64,000 nt of DNA from Xanthobacteraceae bacterium 501b. GTDB lineage: Bacteria; Pseudomonadota; Alphaproteobacteria; Rhizobiales; Xanthobacteraceae. The number at the start of each line of letters is the position of its first letter. Position 1 is the first letter of the stretch. The notes below the pieces were generated by a model that was not told the DNA's origin, did not search any database, and saw only the letters and a list, made by a program, of their open reading frames with translations. Location of the stretch: NCBI GenBank assembly GCA_000378025.1, contig KB899087.1, positions 1,302,001 through 1,366,000 of the forward strand. The letters are read 5' to 3'. The translations under genes and the position numbers were made by a program. Of the stretch, positions 1-10,183 are shown piece by piece.

Positions 1-507
1 CGACTGGCGGGTTACTGCGACACTGACGCGCTCAACCCCTCGCTCTGCGGCTGGGTGCGGCAGAGCGGCGTGGATCTGCACGCCATGGACCTGCAGGACG
101 CCGGCCGAGACAATGCCGACAGCCGGGTCCGGTTCGCGATGGCGCTCGATCCTGCGCCGGTCGGTGTATTCGACGCGGCCAGCTTCCGGCGGATTTCGAT
201 CCCGATCGATCTCGTCAACCTCGGTAAAGTGGGCAGCATTCCTCACACGGCCGACGCTTCCGGGGTGGCCAAGGCTGTTCCCGGCGCGCGCTACGCCCTG
301 ATCGAGGATGCCAGCCATTTCAGCATGTTTGCCGAATGCAAGGCAGGCGGCGCCGAGAGGGCGGAAGCCGAAGATATCGGCGATCCGATCTGCGCGGATG
401 GCGTGGGCAGGCCACGCAGCGCGCTCCATCGGCAAATGATCGACATGGTCGTCGCCGCCTTCCGTCGCGCGCTCCAGACCGGTCCTGACGTACCGAGCGG
501 CCGCTAG
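1..507 (+). CDS. Alpha/beta hydrolase, dienelactone-hydrolase-like (C-terminal part)
   Basis: The frame is open from the first base of the window, so the gene starts to the left and only about 168 residues are visible. The C-terminus has the arrangement of the predicted dienelactone hydrolase family: a strand carrying IPIDLVNLGKVGSIPHTADA, then a loop DASHFSMF whose histidine fits the third member of the Ser-Asp-His triad, and a last amphipathic helix (MIDMVVAAFRRAL). The nucleophile elbow lies outside the window. In this family the substrate is usually unknown, so no reaction is assigned. It runs towards gyrA on the opposite strand, with 57 bases between the two stops. Confidence 0.6.
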   Translation, partial: RLAGYCDTDALNPSLCGWVRQSGVDLHAMDLQDAGRDNADSRVRFAMALDPAPVGVFDAASFRRISIPIDLVNLGKVGSIPHTADASGVAKAVPGARYALIEDASHFSMFAECKAGGAERAEAEDIGDPICADGVGRPRSALHRQMIDMVVAAFRRALQTGPDVPSGR

Positions 508-564
508 CTTCACCTCGAAACGCCCAGCGGCACGGCAAGGCCGCGCCGCTGCAGAGGTGCGCTA

Positions 565-3360
565 CTACACCGGCGCCTCACCGGCCTCGCCCTCGCCGGC
601 GATAACGTCCTCACCCTCTTCCTCGGTCACGCGCTCGACCGACACCACCTTCTCGTCCTCGGCCGTGTCGAACACGATCACGCCCTGGCTGCCGCGCCCG
701 ACGGTGCGGATGCCGTTGACCGGGCAACGGATGAGTTGGCCGCCATCGGTGACGAGCATGATCTGATCGGCTTCTTCCACCGGGAAGGACGCGACGAGAG
801 GCCCGTTGCGATCGTTGACCGCCATGGCAACGATGCCTTTGCCGCCGCGTCGCGTGGTGCGGTACTCGTAGGACGAGGTCCGCTTGCCGTAGCCATTCTC
901 CGACAGAGTGAGGATGAACTGCTCCGCCGCGCCCATAGCGACATACCGCGCCTGGTCGATCTCGGCGGGGGCAATGGCGCCCTCCCCGGCCTCGGCATCA
1001 ACGATCTCAGTCTCGACGATGTCGGCTTCCTCAATCCCCGCCTCGACGCCATTTTCAACGCCGATCTGGCTGCGGCGAATGGCATTGGCGAGCTTGATAT
1101 AGGCAGCCCGCTCCTCGGCCGTGGCGTCGACATGGCGGATGATGGCCATCGAGATGAGCCGATCGCCCTCCTCCATCTGGATGCCGCGCACGCCCATGGA
1201 ATCGCGACCCTTGAACACGCGGACCTCGGTGACCGGGAAACGGATGCACTGCCCCCTGGCGCTGGTCAGCAGCACATCGTCGGCCTCGGTGCAAAGCTGC
1301 ACGCCGGCGATCGACTCGCCCTCTTCGAGCTTCATCGCAATCTTGCCGTTCCGGTTCACATTGGTGAAATCGGACAGTTCGTTGCGTCGCACCGTGCCGG
1401 AATTGGTGGCGAACATGATCTGTAGCCGGCTCCAGGCTTCCTCGTCCGGAAGTGCCATGATCGAGGTGATGCGCTCGCCCTCCGTCAACGGCAGGATGTT
1501 CACCAGCGCCTTGCCGCGCGATTGGGGGGCGGACATCGGCAGGCGCCAGACCTTGAGCTTGTAGACTTGGCCCTTGGAGGAGAAGAACAGCACTGGCGCG
1601 TGGGTGGAGGCGACGAAGATTCGGGTGACGAAATCTTCGTCCTTGGTCTGCATTGCCGAGCGGCCCTTGCCGCCGCGCCGCTGCGCCCGATAGGTGGAAA
1701 GCGGAACGCGCTTGACATAGCCGGCATGGGACACGGTGACCACCATGTCCTCGCGCGCGATCAGATCCTCATCTTCAAAGTCGCCTTCGGCTTCGATGAT
1801 CTCGGTCTTGCGCGGCGTACCAAACTCCGCCTTCACCGCCAGCAATTCATCCTTGACGATGGTGCGGATGCGTTCGCGGCTGCCGAGAATGTCGAGATAT
1901 TCCCGGATCTCAACCGCGATCTTGTCGAGCTCGTCCGCCACCTCATCGCGACCAAGCGCCGTGAGGCGCTGCAGGCGCAGATCGAGAATGGCACGCGCCT
2001 GCTCGGCGGAGAGGCGATAGGTGCCGTCTTCCGCCAGACGGTGGCGGGGGTCGTCGATCAGCGCGATGAGCGGCGCCACATCCATGGCCGGCCAGTGGCG
2101 GGTCATCAGCGCCTCACGCGCGGTCGCCGGGTCGGGCGAGGTGCGGATGGTGTGGATGATCTCGTCAATATTGGCGACAGCGATGGCTAGGCCCACCAGC
2201 ACATGCGCGCGATCACGCGCCTTGCGCAGCAGGAATTTTGTACGCCGGCTAACGACATCTTCGCGGAAAGCGACAAAGGCGGTCAGCAGATCGAGCAGGT
2301 TCATCAAGGCGGGCTTGCCGCCATTGAGCGCCACCATATTGGCGCCGAACGAGGTCTGCAGCGATGTCATGCGGTAGAGATTGTTCAGCACGACGTCCGC
2401 CTGGGCATCGCGCTTGATCTCGAACACGACGCGCATGCCCTCGCGCGACGACTCGTCGCGCATCTCGGCGATGCCTTCCAGCCGCTTCTCGCGCACCAAC
2501 TCGGCGATGCGCTCGATCATCGTTGCCTTGTTCACCTGATAGGGAATGGCGGTGACGATGATGGCGTCGCGGTCCTTGCGGATTTCCTCGATCGTGGCGC
2601 GCGAGCGCATGACGATGGAGCCGCGGCCGGTGAGATAGGCCTGGCGGATGCCGCTGCGCCCGAGAATGAGCGCGCCGGTGGGAAAATCAGGGCCGTGGAT
2701 GTAGTCGAGCAGTTTCTCGATATCGAGCGAGGGGTCGTCGATCAGCGCCACGCAGGCATCCACCACCTCGCCGAGATTATGCGGCGGGATATTGGTGGCC
2801 ATGCCGACGGCGATGCCGCCGGCGCCGTTGACCAGCAAATTGGGGTAGCGGGCCGGGAGAACCGTCGGCTCCTGCTCGCGGCCGTCATAATTGGCCTGGA
2901 AGTCGACCGTGTCCTTGTCGAGGTCGTCCAGCAGGGTCATCGCCGGCTTGGCGAGGCGCACCTCGGTATAGCGTTCGGCGGCCGGGGGATCGCCGTCGAC
3001 GGAACCGAAATTGCCCTGACCGTCGATCAGCGGCAGGCGCATCGAGAAGTCCTGCGCCAGCCGCACCAGCGCGTCGTAGATCGCCTGGTTGCCGTGCGGA
3101 TGGTACCGGCCCATCGTGTCGCCGGTGACGCGGGCGGATTTGTTGTAGGGCCGCTCGGGCGTGTAGTTGTTCTCGCGCATCGAGAACAGAATGCGGCGAT
3201 GCACCGGCTTTAGGCCGTCGCGCACATCGGGAAGCGCGCGCGAAACAATGACGCTCATCGCGTAATCGAGATAGCTGCGCGAGAGCTCATCGGTGATGGA
3301 GACGGGCCGGATGTCCGAAGGACCGCCGCCCTCCGGATTCAAAGTATCGGAATCGGACAA
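565..3360 (-). CDS. gyrA: DNA gyrase subunit A
   Basis: The 931-residue protein is the breakage-reunion subunit of gyrase, which with GyrB introduces negative supercoils. The N-terminal winged-helix domain has the catalytic tyrosine in ERYTEVRL (Tyr131), after [10 protein letters not shown] and [12 protein letters not shown]. The C-terminal beta-pinwheel has the GyrA box QRRGGKG, which separates gyrase from topoisomerase IV, and a second related motif TRRGGKG. Between late pinwheel blades lies an acidic insertion of about 60 residues (rich in [13 protein letters not shown]), a feature I associate with alphaproteobacterial GyrA. The positions matching E. coli Asp82 and Ser83 are Asn91 and Gln92, while the Asp87 equivalent (Asp96) is kept. 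The ATG was chosen because the conserved start [28 protein letters not shown] follows directly. Confidence 0.98.
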   Translation of the reverse strand: MSDSDTLNPEGGGPSDIRPVSITDELSRSYLDYAMSVIVSRALPDVRDGLKPVHRRILFSMRENNYTPERPYNKSARVTGDTMGRYHPHGNQAIYDALVRLAQDFSMRLPLIDGQGNFGSVDGDPPAAERYTEVRLAKPAMTLLDDLDKDTVDFQANYDGREQEPTVLPARYPNLLVNGAGGIAVGMATNIPPHNLGEVVDACVALIDDPSLDIEKLLDYIHGPDFPTGALILGRSGIRQAYLTGRGSIVMRSRATIEEIRKDRDAIIVTAIPYQVNKATMIERIAELVREKRLEGIAEMRDESSREGMRVVFEIKRDAQADVVLNNLYRMTSLQTSFGANMVALNGGKPALMNLLDLLTAFVAFREDVVSRRTKFLLRKARDRAHVLVGLAIAVANIDEIIHTIRTSPDPATAREALMTRHWPAMDVAPLIALIDDPRHRLAEDGTYRLSAEQARAILDLRLQRLTALGRDEVADELDKIAVEIREYLDILGSRERIRTIVKDELLAVKAEFGTPRKTEIIEAEGDFEDEDLIAREDMVVTVSHAGYVKRVPLSTYRAQRRGGKGRSAMQTKDEDFVTRIFVASTHAPVLFFSSKGQVYKLKVWRLPMSAPQSRGKALVNILPLTEGERITSIMALPDEEAWSRLQIMFATNSGTVRRNELSDFTNVNRNGKIAMKLEEGESIAGVQLCTEADDVLLTSARGQCIRFPVTEVRVFKGRDSMGVRGIQMEEGDRLISMAIIRHVDATAEERAAYIKLANAIRRSQIGVENGVEAGIEEADIVETEIVDAEAGEGAIAPAEIDQARYVAMGAAEQFILTLSENGYGKRTSSYEYRTTRRGGKGIVAMAVNDRNGPLVASFPVEEADQIMLVTDGGQLIRCPVNGIRTVGRGSQGVIVFDTAEDEKVVSVERVTEEEGEDVIAGEGEAGEAPV

Positions 3361-3553
3361 GGAATCGTCTTTCCGTGGTTGCGGAACATGTTTGTCTGTT
3401 TAGCCGATTCCGCTCCGAAAGGCCAGCAAGTCGGATTTTTCATCGTCGCGAAAAATGCTTATATGTCAGAAACTTACAGTCGCATTTTCGCAGCGTTGCC
3501 GGAACGTGGCACAAGCGTGGCGGGGAGATGCGTTCACCAGCCGAGGCCGCCCC

Positions 3554-3596
3554 TTGGCAGCGCCTCGTGCAGGCGATCTTATAATGCGGTACCGCA
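3554..3596 (+). promoter_or_regulatory. Putative promoter with overlapping palindrome upstream of marC
   Basis: A perfect TATAAT (3580-3585) is followed immediately by the perfect 12-base palindrome TGCGGTACCGCA (3585-3596), at the place where transcription would start. A TTGGCA (3554-3559) lies upstream, but the 20-base gap is longer than normal for a sigma70 promoter. The rest of the roughly 300-base gyrA-marC gap is non-coding and should also contain the leftward gyrA promoter, which I could not place; a lone TATAAG is visible on the minus strand near 3469. Confidence 0.4.
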
Positions 3597-3656
3597 CCCC
3601 GACGGCGTGGGTGGGGGGTTGACCGGTGGCGGGTGGCCGGAACAGCAGAGGGCGCC

Positions 3657-4283
3657 ATGCTGGACTATGTGTTCTCGGCGATCGTCACCATGCTGGTGGT
3701 GATCGATCCGATCGGCCTCGCGCCGCTGTTCCTGGCGGTGACGTCGGACCTGACAAGCGCCGAGCGGCGGCTGGTGGCGCTGCGGTCGGCTGCCATCGCC
3801 TTGGCCATATTGGTGGCCTTCGGGCTCGTTGGTGCGCCGCTGCTGGCGGCGCTGGGCATCACCCTGCCCGCCTTCCGCATCGCCGGCGGGCTGCTCCTGT
3901 TTGCGATCTCGTTCGAGATGGTGTTCGGTCGCCGCACTGAGCGCAAATTCGACCCCTCGGAAGTCGCGCAGCGCGACAAACTGCTGCGTACGCTCGCGGT
4001 GTTCCCGCTCGCCATCCCATTGATGGCGGGCCCCGGTGCCATCACCGCCATGCTGCTGCTGGCGGGCGAGGCGCGGGGCGATCTGAGGTTGTTGGCGTTG
4101 CTCTTTGTCATCACCGCGCTGGTGATTGGCAGTTGCCTCGCCGTTTTCCTCGCTGCCGAGCGCATGGACAAGGCGCTCGGCGTCACTGGCAATGTGATCT
4201 TGTCACGCCTGCTCGGCATCGTGCTGGCGGCACTGGCCGTGCAGTTCGTGATCGACGGAATACGGGCGTCGTTCCTGACCTGA
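3657..4283 (+). CDS. MarC family integral membrane protein
   Basis: The 208-residue protein has about six hydrophobic helices typical of the MarC/UPF0056 family (inner membrane, function unsettled; the old link to multiple antibiotic resistance has not held up). Signature stretches are the first helix ending VVIDPIGLAPLFL, the central FRIAGGLLLFAISFEMVFG, and FPLAIPLMAGPGAITAMLLL. The ATG was preferred to a GTG eight codons upstream because AGAGGG sits six bases before it and the family normally begins with a short sequence before the first helix. It is monocistronic and convergent with ssb. Confidence 0.85.
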   Translation: MLDYVFSAIVTMLVVIDPIGLAPLFLAVTSDLTSAERRLVALRSAAIALAILVAFGLVGAPLLAALGITLPAFRIAGGLLLFAISFEMVFGRRTERKFDPSEVAQRDKLLRTLAVFPLAIPLMAGPGAITAMLLLAGEARGDLRLLALLFVITALVIGSCLAVFLAAERMDKALGVTGNVILSRLLGIVLAALAVQFVIDGIRASFLT

Positions 4284-4316
4284 GGCGGGCAGGAACTCTC
4301 CCCTAGCGCCTAGCCG

Positions 4317-4898
4317 TCAGAACGGGATCTCGTCGTCGAGGTCGCCGCCGCCCGACCCGCCGCCGAACTTGCCGCCACCGCCACCCGCGCCACCGCTGAC
4401 GGGCGCAGGCTTGCGCTCGCCGCCGAAGGAGCGCCCGCCACTCGAACTGCCGCCCGCACCACCACCATAGCCGCCGCCCGAGCCGAAATCGCTGCCGCCG
4501 CCCGCGCTGTAGTCATCGCCGCCGCCCTCGGAACCGCCGCCGCCGCGGCTGTCGAGAATGGTGAGTTCGCCGCGGAACTGGCGCAGCACGACCTCGGTGA
4601 AATAGCGCTCCGGGCCGCCGGACTGGTCGCTGGCCCTGCGCGTTTCAAGCTGGCCCTCGATGTAGACCTTGGTTCCCTTGCGCAGATATTGCTCGGCCAC
4701 GCGCAGCAGGTTCTCGTTGAAGATCACCACGCTGTGCCATTCGGTGCGCTCCTTGCGCTCGCCGGTGGCCTTGTCGCGCCAGGTTTCCGAGGTGGCGATG
4801 CGCAGATTGCACACCCGTCCGCCGTTCTGGAACGTACGCACTTCCGGATCGCGGCCGAGATTGCCGATCAGGATCACTTTATTGACGCTGCCCGCCAT
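4317..4898 (-). CDS. ssb: Single-stranded DNA-binding protein
   Basis: This 193-residue SSB binds single-stranded DNA as a tetramer in replication, repair and recombination. The OB fold begins [20 protein letters not shown] and includes [22 protein letters not shown]. It is followed by a long glycine/serine linker (about residues 118-185) and the acidic tip DLDDEIPF that recruits partner proteins. The frame extends upstream for another 47 codons, but the real start is marked by GGAGGA eight bases before the ATG and by the conserved first residues. It sits near uvrA as in many proteobacteria, with an SOS box between them. Confidence 0.97.
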   Translation of the reverse strand: MAGSVNKVILIGNLGRDPEVRTFQNGGRVCNLRIATSETWRDKATGERKERTEWHSVVIFNENLLRVAEQYLRKGTKVYIEGQLETRRASDQSGGPERYFTEVVLRQFRGELTILDSRGGGGSEGGGDDYSAGGGSDFGSGGGYGGGAGGSSSGGRSFGGERKPAPVSGGAGGGGGKFGGGSGGGDLDDEIPF

Positions 4899-5058
4899 CT
4901 TGTCCTCCGAAACTGCCGGACGCCCGACATGCGCGCGCTCTTGAAAGGGAGCGCATCCTAAACCAAACGGCCGGGCACCGCGCCCCGCTTGCGTACCGAG
5001 CCGTCGCTTTGTCCACCATTTTGCGGCTGCCCGCGACACAGGTTCAGCGTATTAAAAT

Positions 5059-5073
5059 GTTCTTGGTATGTTC
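5059..5073 (+). promoter_or_regulatory. LexA (SOS) box, GTTC-N7-GTTC
   Basis: The bases are GTTC TTGGTAT GTTC, an exact match to the alphaproteobacterial LexA operator (direct repeat GTTC with a 7-base spacer). It lies between ssb (161 bases to its start codon) and uvrA (457 bases), 104 bases before a small membrane ORF. uvrA and ssb are classic SOS genes, which supports function. Which promoter it controls cannot be told from the sequence; AT-rich DNA on both sides fits a promoter here. Confidence 0.75.
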
Positions 5074-5176
5074 CTAACATTAAGACTAAGCTGTCGCAAG
5101 TCGTCGAGTCGGACATTGCGAAGTGCCGGAGCCGGACTATGTTTACCCTGTGTTCTCAGAGGGAGCCTGTCCCATC

Positions 5177-5332
5177 ATGACCCATATTCCCCGCCGCTCG
5201 CGCGCCCGCGCTATTGCCATCCGTGCTGAGGACGCCCGTCAGGCGTTGATCCGACGTGCCATTTTGGCCGTAGCCGGTGGGATGGTGCTGGCGGCCGGCC
5301 TCTCGGCTGTGCTCAACAGCGTGGGGGGCTGA
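5177..5332 (+). CDS. Small single-span membrane protein downstream of the SOS box
   Basis: This 51-residue ORF has a basic N-terminus (THIPRRSRARAIAIR), a short polar stretch and one hydrophobic span, AILAVAGGMVLAAGLSAVLN, near the end, so an inner-membrane protein with the N-terminus inside is likely. GAGGGAG lies about ten bases before the ATG. A 13-codon frame (5139-5180) ends in an ATGA overlap with this start and could act as a leader peptide. An upstream GTG (5123) would give 69 residues. I do not recognise the family. Its position after a LexA box and before uvrA raises the idea of an SOS-induced membrane peptide, comparable in kind to SidA of Caulobacter; no sequence similarity to SidA is claimed. 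Confidence 0.5.
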   Translation: MTHIPRRSRARAIAIRAEDARQALIRRAILAVAGGMVLAAGLSAVLNSVGG

Positions 5333-5386
5333 CCCCTCGCCGTGCGGTCCTCTTCTCGGGATGGCGCCGCCCTGGACGCGACTAGA

Positions 5387-5476
5387 GCATTTTCGAGCGA
5401 AGTGCGTTTCGGTTCGCGTGAAGAAAATGCGTAAAAGCAAAACCTGGAGCACTTCCGGTGAACCGGCTTTCACCGG
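5387..5476. repeat. Intergenic double-hairpin repeat element
   Basis: Two neighbouring inverted repeats: GCATTTTC (5387-5394) with GAAAATGC (5423-5430), then CCGGTGAA (5455-5462) with TTCACCGG (5469-5476). The wording (TAGAGCATTTTCGAGCGAAG followed by GGTTCGCGTGAAGAAAATGC) resembles a dispersed intergenic element I recall from Hyphomicrobiales genomes. Only one copy is seen here. It sits between the small ORF and uvrA, so it would lie in the uvrA leader if transcription starts at the SOS box. Confidence 0.6.
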
Positions 5477-5530
5477 ACATGTTCAAGGTTGGCGTAGCTG
5501 CCCGTAGATGAACCGGCGAGAAGAGTTGGA

Positions 5531-8434
5531 ATGAAGGACCGCGTGGATATCCCGCGCCGCGATGCTCGCACGATTGCGATCCGCGGCGCGCGTGAGCACA
5601 ATCTCAAGAATGTCGACCTCGAAATCCCGCGCGACAGCCTGGTGGTCTTCACCGGCCTGTCCGGCTCGGGGAAATCTTCGCTGGCGTTCGACACCATCTA
5701 TGCTGAGGGCCAGCGCCGCTATGTCGAGAGCCTCTCGGCCTATGCCCGCCAGTTCCTTGAAATGATGCAGAAGCCGGACGTCGACCAGATCGACGGTCTC
5801 TCCCCGGCCATCTCCATCGAGCAGAAGACCACCTCGAAGAATCCGCGCTCGACTGTCGGCACGGTGACCGAGATCTACGACTATATGCGCCTGCTCTGGG
5901 CGCGGGTGGGTGTGCCCTACTCGCCCGCTACCGGCCTGCCGATCGAGAGCCAGACGGTGAGCCAGATGGTCGATCGCGTGCTGGCCTTGCCCGACAAGAC
6001 CCGCCTCTTTCTGCTTGCGCCCGTGGTGCGCGGACGCAAGGGCGAATACCGCAAGGAACTCGCCGAATTCCAGAAGAAGGGCTTCCAGCGGGTCAAGATC
6101 GACGGCGAGTTCCACGAGATCGCTGACGCCCCGGCGCTCGACAAGAAGTTCAAGCACGACCTTGACGTGGTTGTGGACCGGCTCGTGGTGCGACCGGACA
6201 TCGCCAGCCGGTTAGCGGATTCGTTCGAGACCGCATTGGGCCTCGCTGACGGCATCGCGGTGATCGAGTTCGCCGACGAGAAGGAAGAGAGCGGCGAGGC
6301 GCGCCGCATCGTGTTCTCGGAAAAGTTCGCCTGTCCGGTCTCCGGCTTCACAATTGCCGAGATCGAGCCGCGGCTGTTTTCCTTCAACAACCCGTTCGGC
6401 GCCTGCCCCACCTGCGACGGGCTGGGCCATGAGAGCAAGATCGACCCCAACCTCATTGTGCCGGATGCGTCCCGCTCGCTGAAGCAGGGCGCCATCGCGC
6501 CATGGGCGAAGTCGACCTCGCCCTATTACGGCCAGACACTGGAGGCTATCGCCCGCCATTATGGTGTGAAGCTCACCACGCCCTGGGCGGACCTGCCGGA
6601 GAAGGTGCGGGACGTCATCCTGCACGGCTCCAAGGCCGAGACGATCCGCTTCGTCTATAATGACGGCATGCGCGCCTATGAGACGGTGAAGACTTTCGAG
6701 GGCATCGTCACCAATCTGGAGCGGCGCTGGCGCGAGACCGAAAGCGACTGGGCGCGCGAGGAAATCGGCAAGTATTTCTCCGCCGTGCCTTGCGCCGCCT
6801 GCCATGGCTACCGGCTGAAGCCCGAGGCGCTGGCGGTGAAGATCGCCGGGCGGCACATCGGTCAGGCGGCGGAGCTGTCCGTGCGCCTCGCGCTGGAATG
6901 GTTCGCCTCCCTGCCCGGCCAGCTCACCGACAAGCAAAACGAGATCGCCGCGCGCATCCTCAAGGAGATCCGCGAGCGCCTCGCCTTCCTGCTCGATGTC
7001 GGGCTGGACTATCTCACCCTCGCCCGCGCATCCGGGACTTTGTCCGGCGGCGAGAGCCAGCGCATCCGCCTCGCCTCGCAGATCGGTTCGGGGCTGACCG
7101 GCGTGCTCTATGTGCTGGACGAGCCTTCCATCGGCCTGCACCAGCGCGACAATGAGCGCCTGCTCGGCACGCTGCGGCGGCTGCGCGACCTTGGCAACAC
7201 GGTGATCGTGGTCGAGCATGACGAGGATGCCATCCTTGCCGCCGACTATGTCGTCGATGTCGGCCCCGGCGCGGGCGTGCATGGCGGGCGCATCGTCGCT
7301 CAGGGCACGCCGCAGGAGATCCTCGCCAACCCACACTCGCTCACCGGCAAGTATCTCACCGGCGAAATGAGCGTGCCGGTGCCCAAGCGCCGCAAGCCGG
7401 ACCGCAAGCGGCTGCTGCGCGTGGTCAATGCCCGCGCCAACAACCTGAAGAACGTAACGGCTGAAATACCTCTCGGCCTGTTCACCGCCGTGACCGGCGT
7501 GTCCGGCGGCGGCAAGTCGACCCTGCTGGTGGATACGCTCTACCGCGCGGTGGCCCGCCGGCTCAATGGTGCTTCCGAGCCGCCGCTGGCGCATGACGGG
7601 CTGGAGGGGCTGGAGCACCTCGACAAGGTGATCGATATCGACCAGTCGCCGATCGGTCGCACGCCGCGTTCGAATCCGGCGACCTATACCGGCGCCTTCA
7701 CCCCTATCCGCGAATGGTTCTCCGGCCTGCCGGAGGCGAAGGCGCGGGGCTATGGGCCGGGGCGTTTCTCCTTCAACGTCAAGGGCGGGCGCTGCGAGGC
7801 GTGCCAGGGCGACGGCGTCATCAAGATCGAGATGCACTTCCTGCCGGATGTCTACGTCACCTGCGACGTCTGCAAGGGCAAGCGCTACAACCGCGAGACG
7901 CTGGAAGTCACCTTCAAGAACAAGTCCATTGCCGATGTGCTCGACATGACGGTCGATGAGGGGGCTGAGTTCTTCAAGGCGGTGCCGGCGGTGCGCGATA
8001 AGCTGGAGACCCTGGCCCGGGTCGGGCTCGGCTACATCCATGTCGGCCAGCAGGCCAACACCCTGTCCGGCGGCGAGGCGCAGCGCGTCAAGCTCTCCAA
8101 GGAACTGTCCAAGCGCGCCACCGGCCGCACGCTCTACATCCTCGACGAGCCCACCACCGGCCTGCATTTCCACGATGTGGCGAAGCTGCTGGAGGTGCTC
8201 CACGAACTGGTCGAGCAGGGCAACACGGTGGTGGTGATCGAGCACAATCTCGAAGTGATCAAGACCGCCGACTGGGTGATCGATCTCGGCCCCGAGGGCG
8301 GCGATGGTGGCGGCGAGGTGGTTGCGGCCGGTCCGCCGGAAGTGGTGGCCAAGAGCGAGCGCAGCCATACTGGACGGTTCTTGGCCGAAGTGCTGGCGCG
8401 CCGGCCGCTCAAGCCGCGCCGCGCGGCGGAATAG
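5531..8434 (+). CDS. uvrA: Excinuclease ABC subunit A
   Basis: UvrA (967 residues) is the damage-sensing ABC ATPase of nucleotide excision repair, acting as a dimer with UvrB. It has two nucleotide-binding halves: Walker [10 protein letters not shown] (residues 42-50) and [10 protein letters not shown], signatures [13 protein letters not shown] and [12 protein letters not shown], and Walker [11 protein letters not shown] and [10 protein letters not shown]. The second zinc module is intact (CEACQGDG and CDVCKG). In the first, the initial CxxC is CPVSG, so one of the four cysteines is missing while CPTCDG remains. The ATG precedes the conserved [20 protein letters not shown] at a normal distance. 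SOS control is likely from the upstream LexA box. Confidence 0.98.
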   Translation: MKDRVDIPRRDARTIAIRGAREHNLKNVDLEIPRDSLVVFTGLSGSGKSSLAFDTIYAEGQRRYVESLSAYARQFLEMMQKPDVDQIDGLSPAISIEQKTTSKNPRSTVGTVTEIYDYMRLLWARVGVPYSPATGLPIESQTVSQMVDRVLALPDKTRLFLLAPVVRGRKGEYRKELAEFQKKGFQRVKIDGEFHEIADAPALDKKFKHDLDVVVDRLVVRPDIASRLADSFETALGLADGIAVIEFADEKEESGEARRIVFSEKFACPVSGFTIAEIEPRLFSFNNPFGACPTCDGLGHESKIDPNLIVPDASRSLKQGAIAPWAKSTSPYYGQTLEAIARHYGVKLTTPWADLPEKVRDVILHGSKAETIRFVYNDGMRAYETVKTFEGIVTNLERRWRETESDWAREEIGKYFSAVPCAACHGYRLKPEALAVKIAGRHIGQAAELSVRLALEWFASLPGQLTDKQNEIAARILKEIRERLAFLLDVGLDYLTLARASGTLSGGESQRIRLASQIGSGLTGVLYVLDEPSIGLHQRDNERLLGTLRRLRDLGNTVIVVEHDEDAILAADYVVDVGPGAGVHGGRIVAQGTPQEILANPHSLTGKYLTGEMSVPVPKRRKPDRKRLLRVVNARANNLKNVTAEIPLGLFTAVTGVSGGGKSTLLVDTLYRAVARRLNGASEPPLAHDGLEGLEHLDKVIDIDQSPIGRTPRSNPATYTGAFTPIREWFSGLPEAKARGYGPGRFSFNVKGGRCEACQGDGVIKIEMHFLPDVYVTCDVCKGKRYNRETLEVTFKNKSIADVLDMTVDEGAEFFKAVPAVRDKLETLARVGLGYIHVGQQANTLSGGEAQRVKLSKELSKRATGRTLYILDEPTTGLHFHDVAKLLEVLHELVEQGNTVVVIEHNLEVIKTADWVIDLGPEGGDGGGEVVAAGPPEVVAKSERSHTGRFLAEVLARRPLKPRRAAE

Positions 8435-8453
8435 TCGGGTCGCGCTTCGCCTC

Positions 8454-8505
8454 TCGCGACAGGATCGCGGATGGTCCAGAGGACTGATCCAGGCTCCTGT
8501 CGCGA
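8454..8505. repeat. Perfect 11-base inverted repeat between convergent genes
   Basis: TCGCGACAGGA (8454-8464) is matched exactly by TCCTGTCGCGA (8495-8505). The 30-base loop contains a further small stem, GTCC-AGA-GGAC. It lies just after the uvrA stop, facing ctaA. No T-run follows on either side, so it is not a classical intrinsic terminator, but the position suits a bidirectional barrier or an RNA-stabilising 3' end. Confidence 0.55.
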
Positions 8506-8585
8506 CGATTGCGCCGCCGGAGGACGGCCATGCGTGAGCTTGACATGGCTACGGCTGGCGCAGCTGTGCCTGCAGCCGGGAGGCG

Positions 8586-9674
8586 TCAGGCGCCTTCCTT
8601 CAGCCGTACCAGATTCACCGTCACCGCAATCAGCACGATGGTCGCGCCGAACTGATGCGCCAGCGCGATGTCGATCGGCACCTGATAGACCAGCGTCAGG
8701 ATGCCGAGCACCGCCTGCGCCGACACGAGAGCCACAATCAGCGTCGCCCGCCGACGCACCGAACCGCCCACCCGCCGCGCGCTGAGCCAATGCCCCACCG
8801 CCAGCGCGAACAACACATAGGCGAACAGGCGGTGATTGAACTGCACCGTGAGGACGTTCTCGAAGAAATTCCGCCAAACGGGCTGCTGCACCAGCAGATT
8901 TTCCATCGGCGGCACAAGGTGGCCATCCATCAGCGGCCAGGTCGTGTAGGTGAGCCCAGCGTCGAGGCCAGCGACCAGCCCGCCGAGAAAGATCTGCACC
9001 AGGACAGCGATGAGCAGAATTTGCGCGTAGCCGCGCAGCCAGTCGGGCGAGGAGCGCTTCTCCTGCGCGGGTTTCAGCGAAACGGCAACCGCTACCGTTG
9101 CGGCCAAGATGACGCAGGCCAGCGTGAGATGGGTGGCCAGCCGGTACTGGCTGACATCCACCCGATGCACCAGACCGGACGCGACCATCCACCAGCCGAC
9201 GGCGCCCTGAAGGCCGCCGAGAACGAAAAGGCCGGCGAGCTTCCAACCAAGCGGCCGATCGATCAGCCCACGCCAGAGAAAGAACAGGAAGGGCAGCAGG
9301 AAGGCGAAGCCGATGACGCGGCCCAGCAGCCGGTGGCCCCATTCCCACCAGAAGATGTATTTGAACTCACTGAGGCTCATGCCCCGGTTGATCTGCTGGT
9401 ACTGCGGAATCTGGCGGTACTTGTCGAACTCCGCCTGCCAGGCGGCGTCGCTCAGCGGCGGCAGCGTGCCCGTCACCGGCTTCCATTCGGTGATCGACAG
9501 GCCGGATTCGGTCAGCCGAGTGGCGCCGCCGACAATCACCATCAGCACCACGAGCGCCGCGACGGCGTAGAGCCAGAGGCGCACAGGCCGAAGCCGGTCG
9601 TTTTTCGCCCGCTCGCCGGCGCGCGCACTATCGCTGTCGGCGCGGCTGGTGGTGACGGCGTGATCCTGGACCAT
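8586..9674 (-). CDS. ctaA: Haem A synthase, Cox15/CtaA type 2
   Basis: Haem A synthase converts haem O to haem A for aa3-type cytochrome oxidase and is an eight-helix inner-membrane protein. Family marks are [19 protein letters not shown] after the first helix, the paired [14 protein letters not shown] motif with its histidine, [10 protein letters not shown], and [11 protein letters not shown] in the second half. These are typical of the mitochondrial-like Cox15 branch. The length of 362 residues fits. The start was set at MVQDHAVTT because the upstream extension is arginine- and proline-rich and unlike the family. It transcribes away from the DUF2842 gene, sharing a 152-base divergent region. 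Confidence 0.95.
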   Translation of the reverse strand: MVQDHAVTTSRADSDSARAGERAKNDRLRPVRLWLYAVAALVVLMVIVGGATRLTESGLSITEWKPVTGTLPPLSDAAWQAEFDKYRQIPQYQQINRGMSLSEFKYIFWWEWGHRLLGRVIGFAFLLPFLFFLWRGLIDRPLGWKLAGLFVLGGLQGAVGWWMVASGLVHRVDVSQYRLATHLTLACVILAATVAVAVSLKPAQEKRSSPDWLRGYAQILLIAVLVQIFLGGLVAGLDAGLTYTTWPLMDGHLVPPMENLLVQQPVWRNFFENVLTVQFNHRLFAYVLFALAVGHWLSARRVGGSVRRRATLIVALVSAQAVLGILTLVYQVPIDIALAHQFGATIVLIAVTVNLVRLKEGA

Positions 9675-9826
9675 AAGTGGGCGCTCCCTGTCGTGGTGGC
9701 CGCCTGCCCCGCCGGCCACCTGCGCCGGGCAGCTTCCACCCGGGCGCGGCGAGCGATATAGAGGCCCAAGCACAGGCGCAACGAGACTCATTGTCTCGCG
9801 CCCGTCCGTCCAGCCCGGAGCCGCCC

Positions 9827-10069
9827 ATGTCAGCCCCCCGTCCCGGCCTTTCGGCCCGCTCGCGCAAATTCGTCGGCACGGTTCTGATGGTGATGCTGGT
9901 GCTCGGCTGGGCGTTGGCGGCGATGGCGCTGGCGCAGGGCCGGGTGACCACCCTGCCCGCCTTCTGGCAGTTCCTGGCCTATGTCGTCCTTGGTGCGGGC
10001 TGGATAGTCCCGGCGGCAGTGCTCATTCGCTGGATGCAGCGGCACGACCGCCGGCCCGACACTCTCTAG
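9827..10069 (+). CDS. DUF2842 family small membrane protein
   Basis: The 80-residue protein has a short basic N-terminus ([10 protein letters not shown]), two hydrophobic helices (about residues 15-33 and 44-64) and a polar tail [12 protein letters not shown]. This matches the DUF2842 family of alphaproteobacteria, whose role is unknown. CGGAG precedes the ATG. It diverges from ctaA, which hints at, but does not prove, a link with respiratory membrane proteins. Confidence 0.7.
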   Translation: MSAPRPGLSARSRKFVGTVLMVMLVLGWALAAMALAQGRVTTLPAFWQFLAYVVLGAGWIVPAAVLIRWMQRHDRRPDTL

Positions 10070-10183
10070 AGCCGGTTGCGTGCCGCAAAGTGTTCTCGCT
10101 CAATGCGTTGAGGAGATGAAGGCGCGTCGGCGGCATCGCTATGCGTGCCCTTCCGACTCCGCTGGATAGCGTGTCGCGCGCGC

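Noticed and set aside
6212-8368. A minus-strand frame of about 718 codons antisense to uvrA
   Set aside because: It is the shadow of uvrA in a GC-rich genome, rich in His, Asp, Leu and Ala and without a ribosome-binding site.
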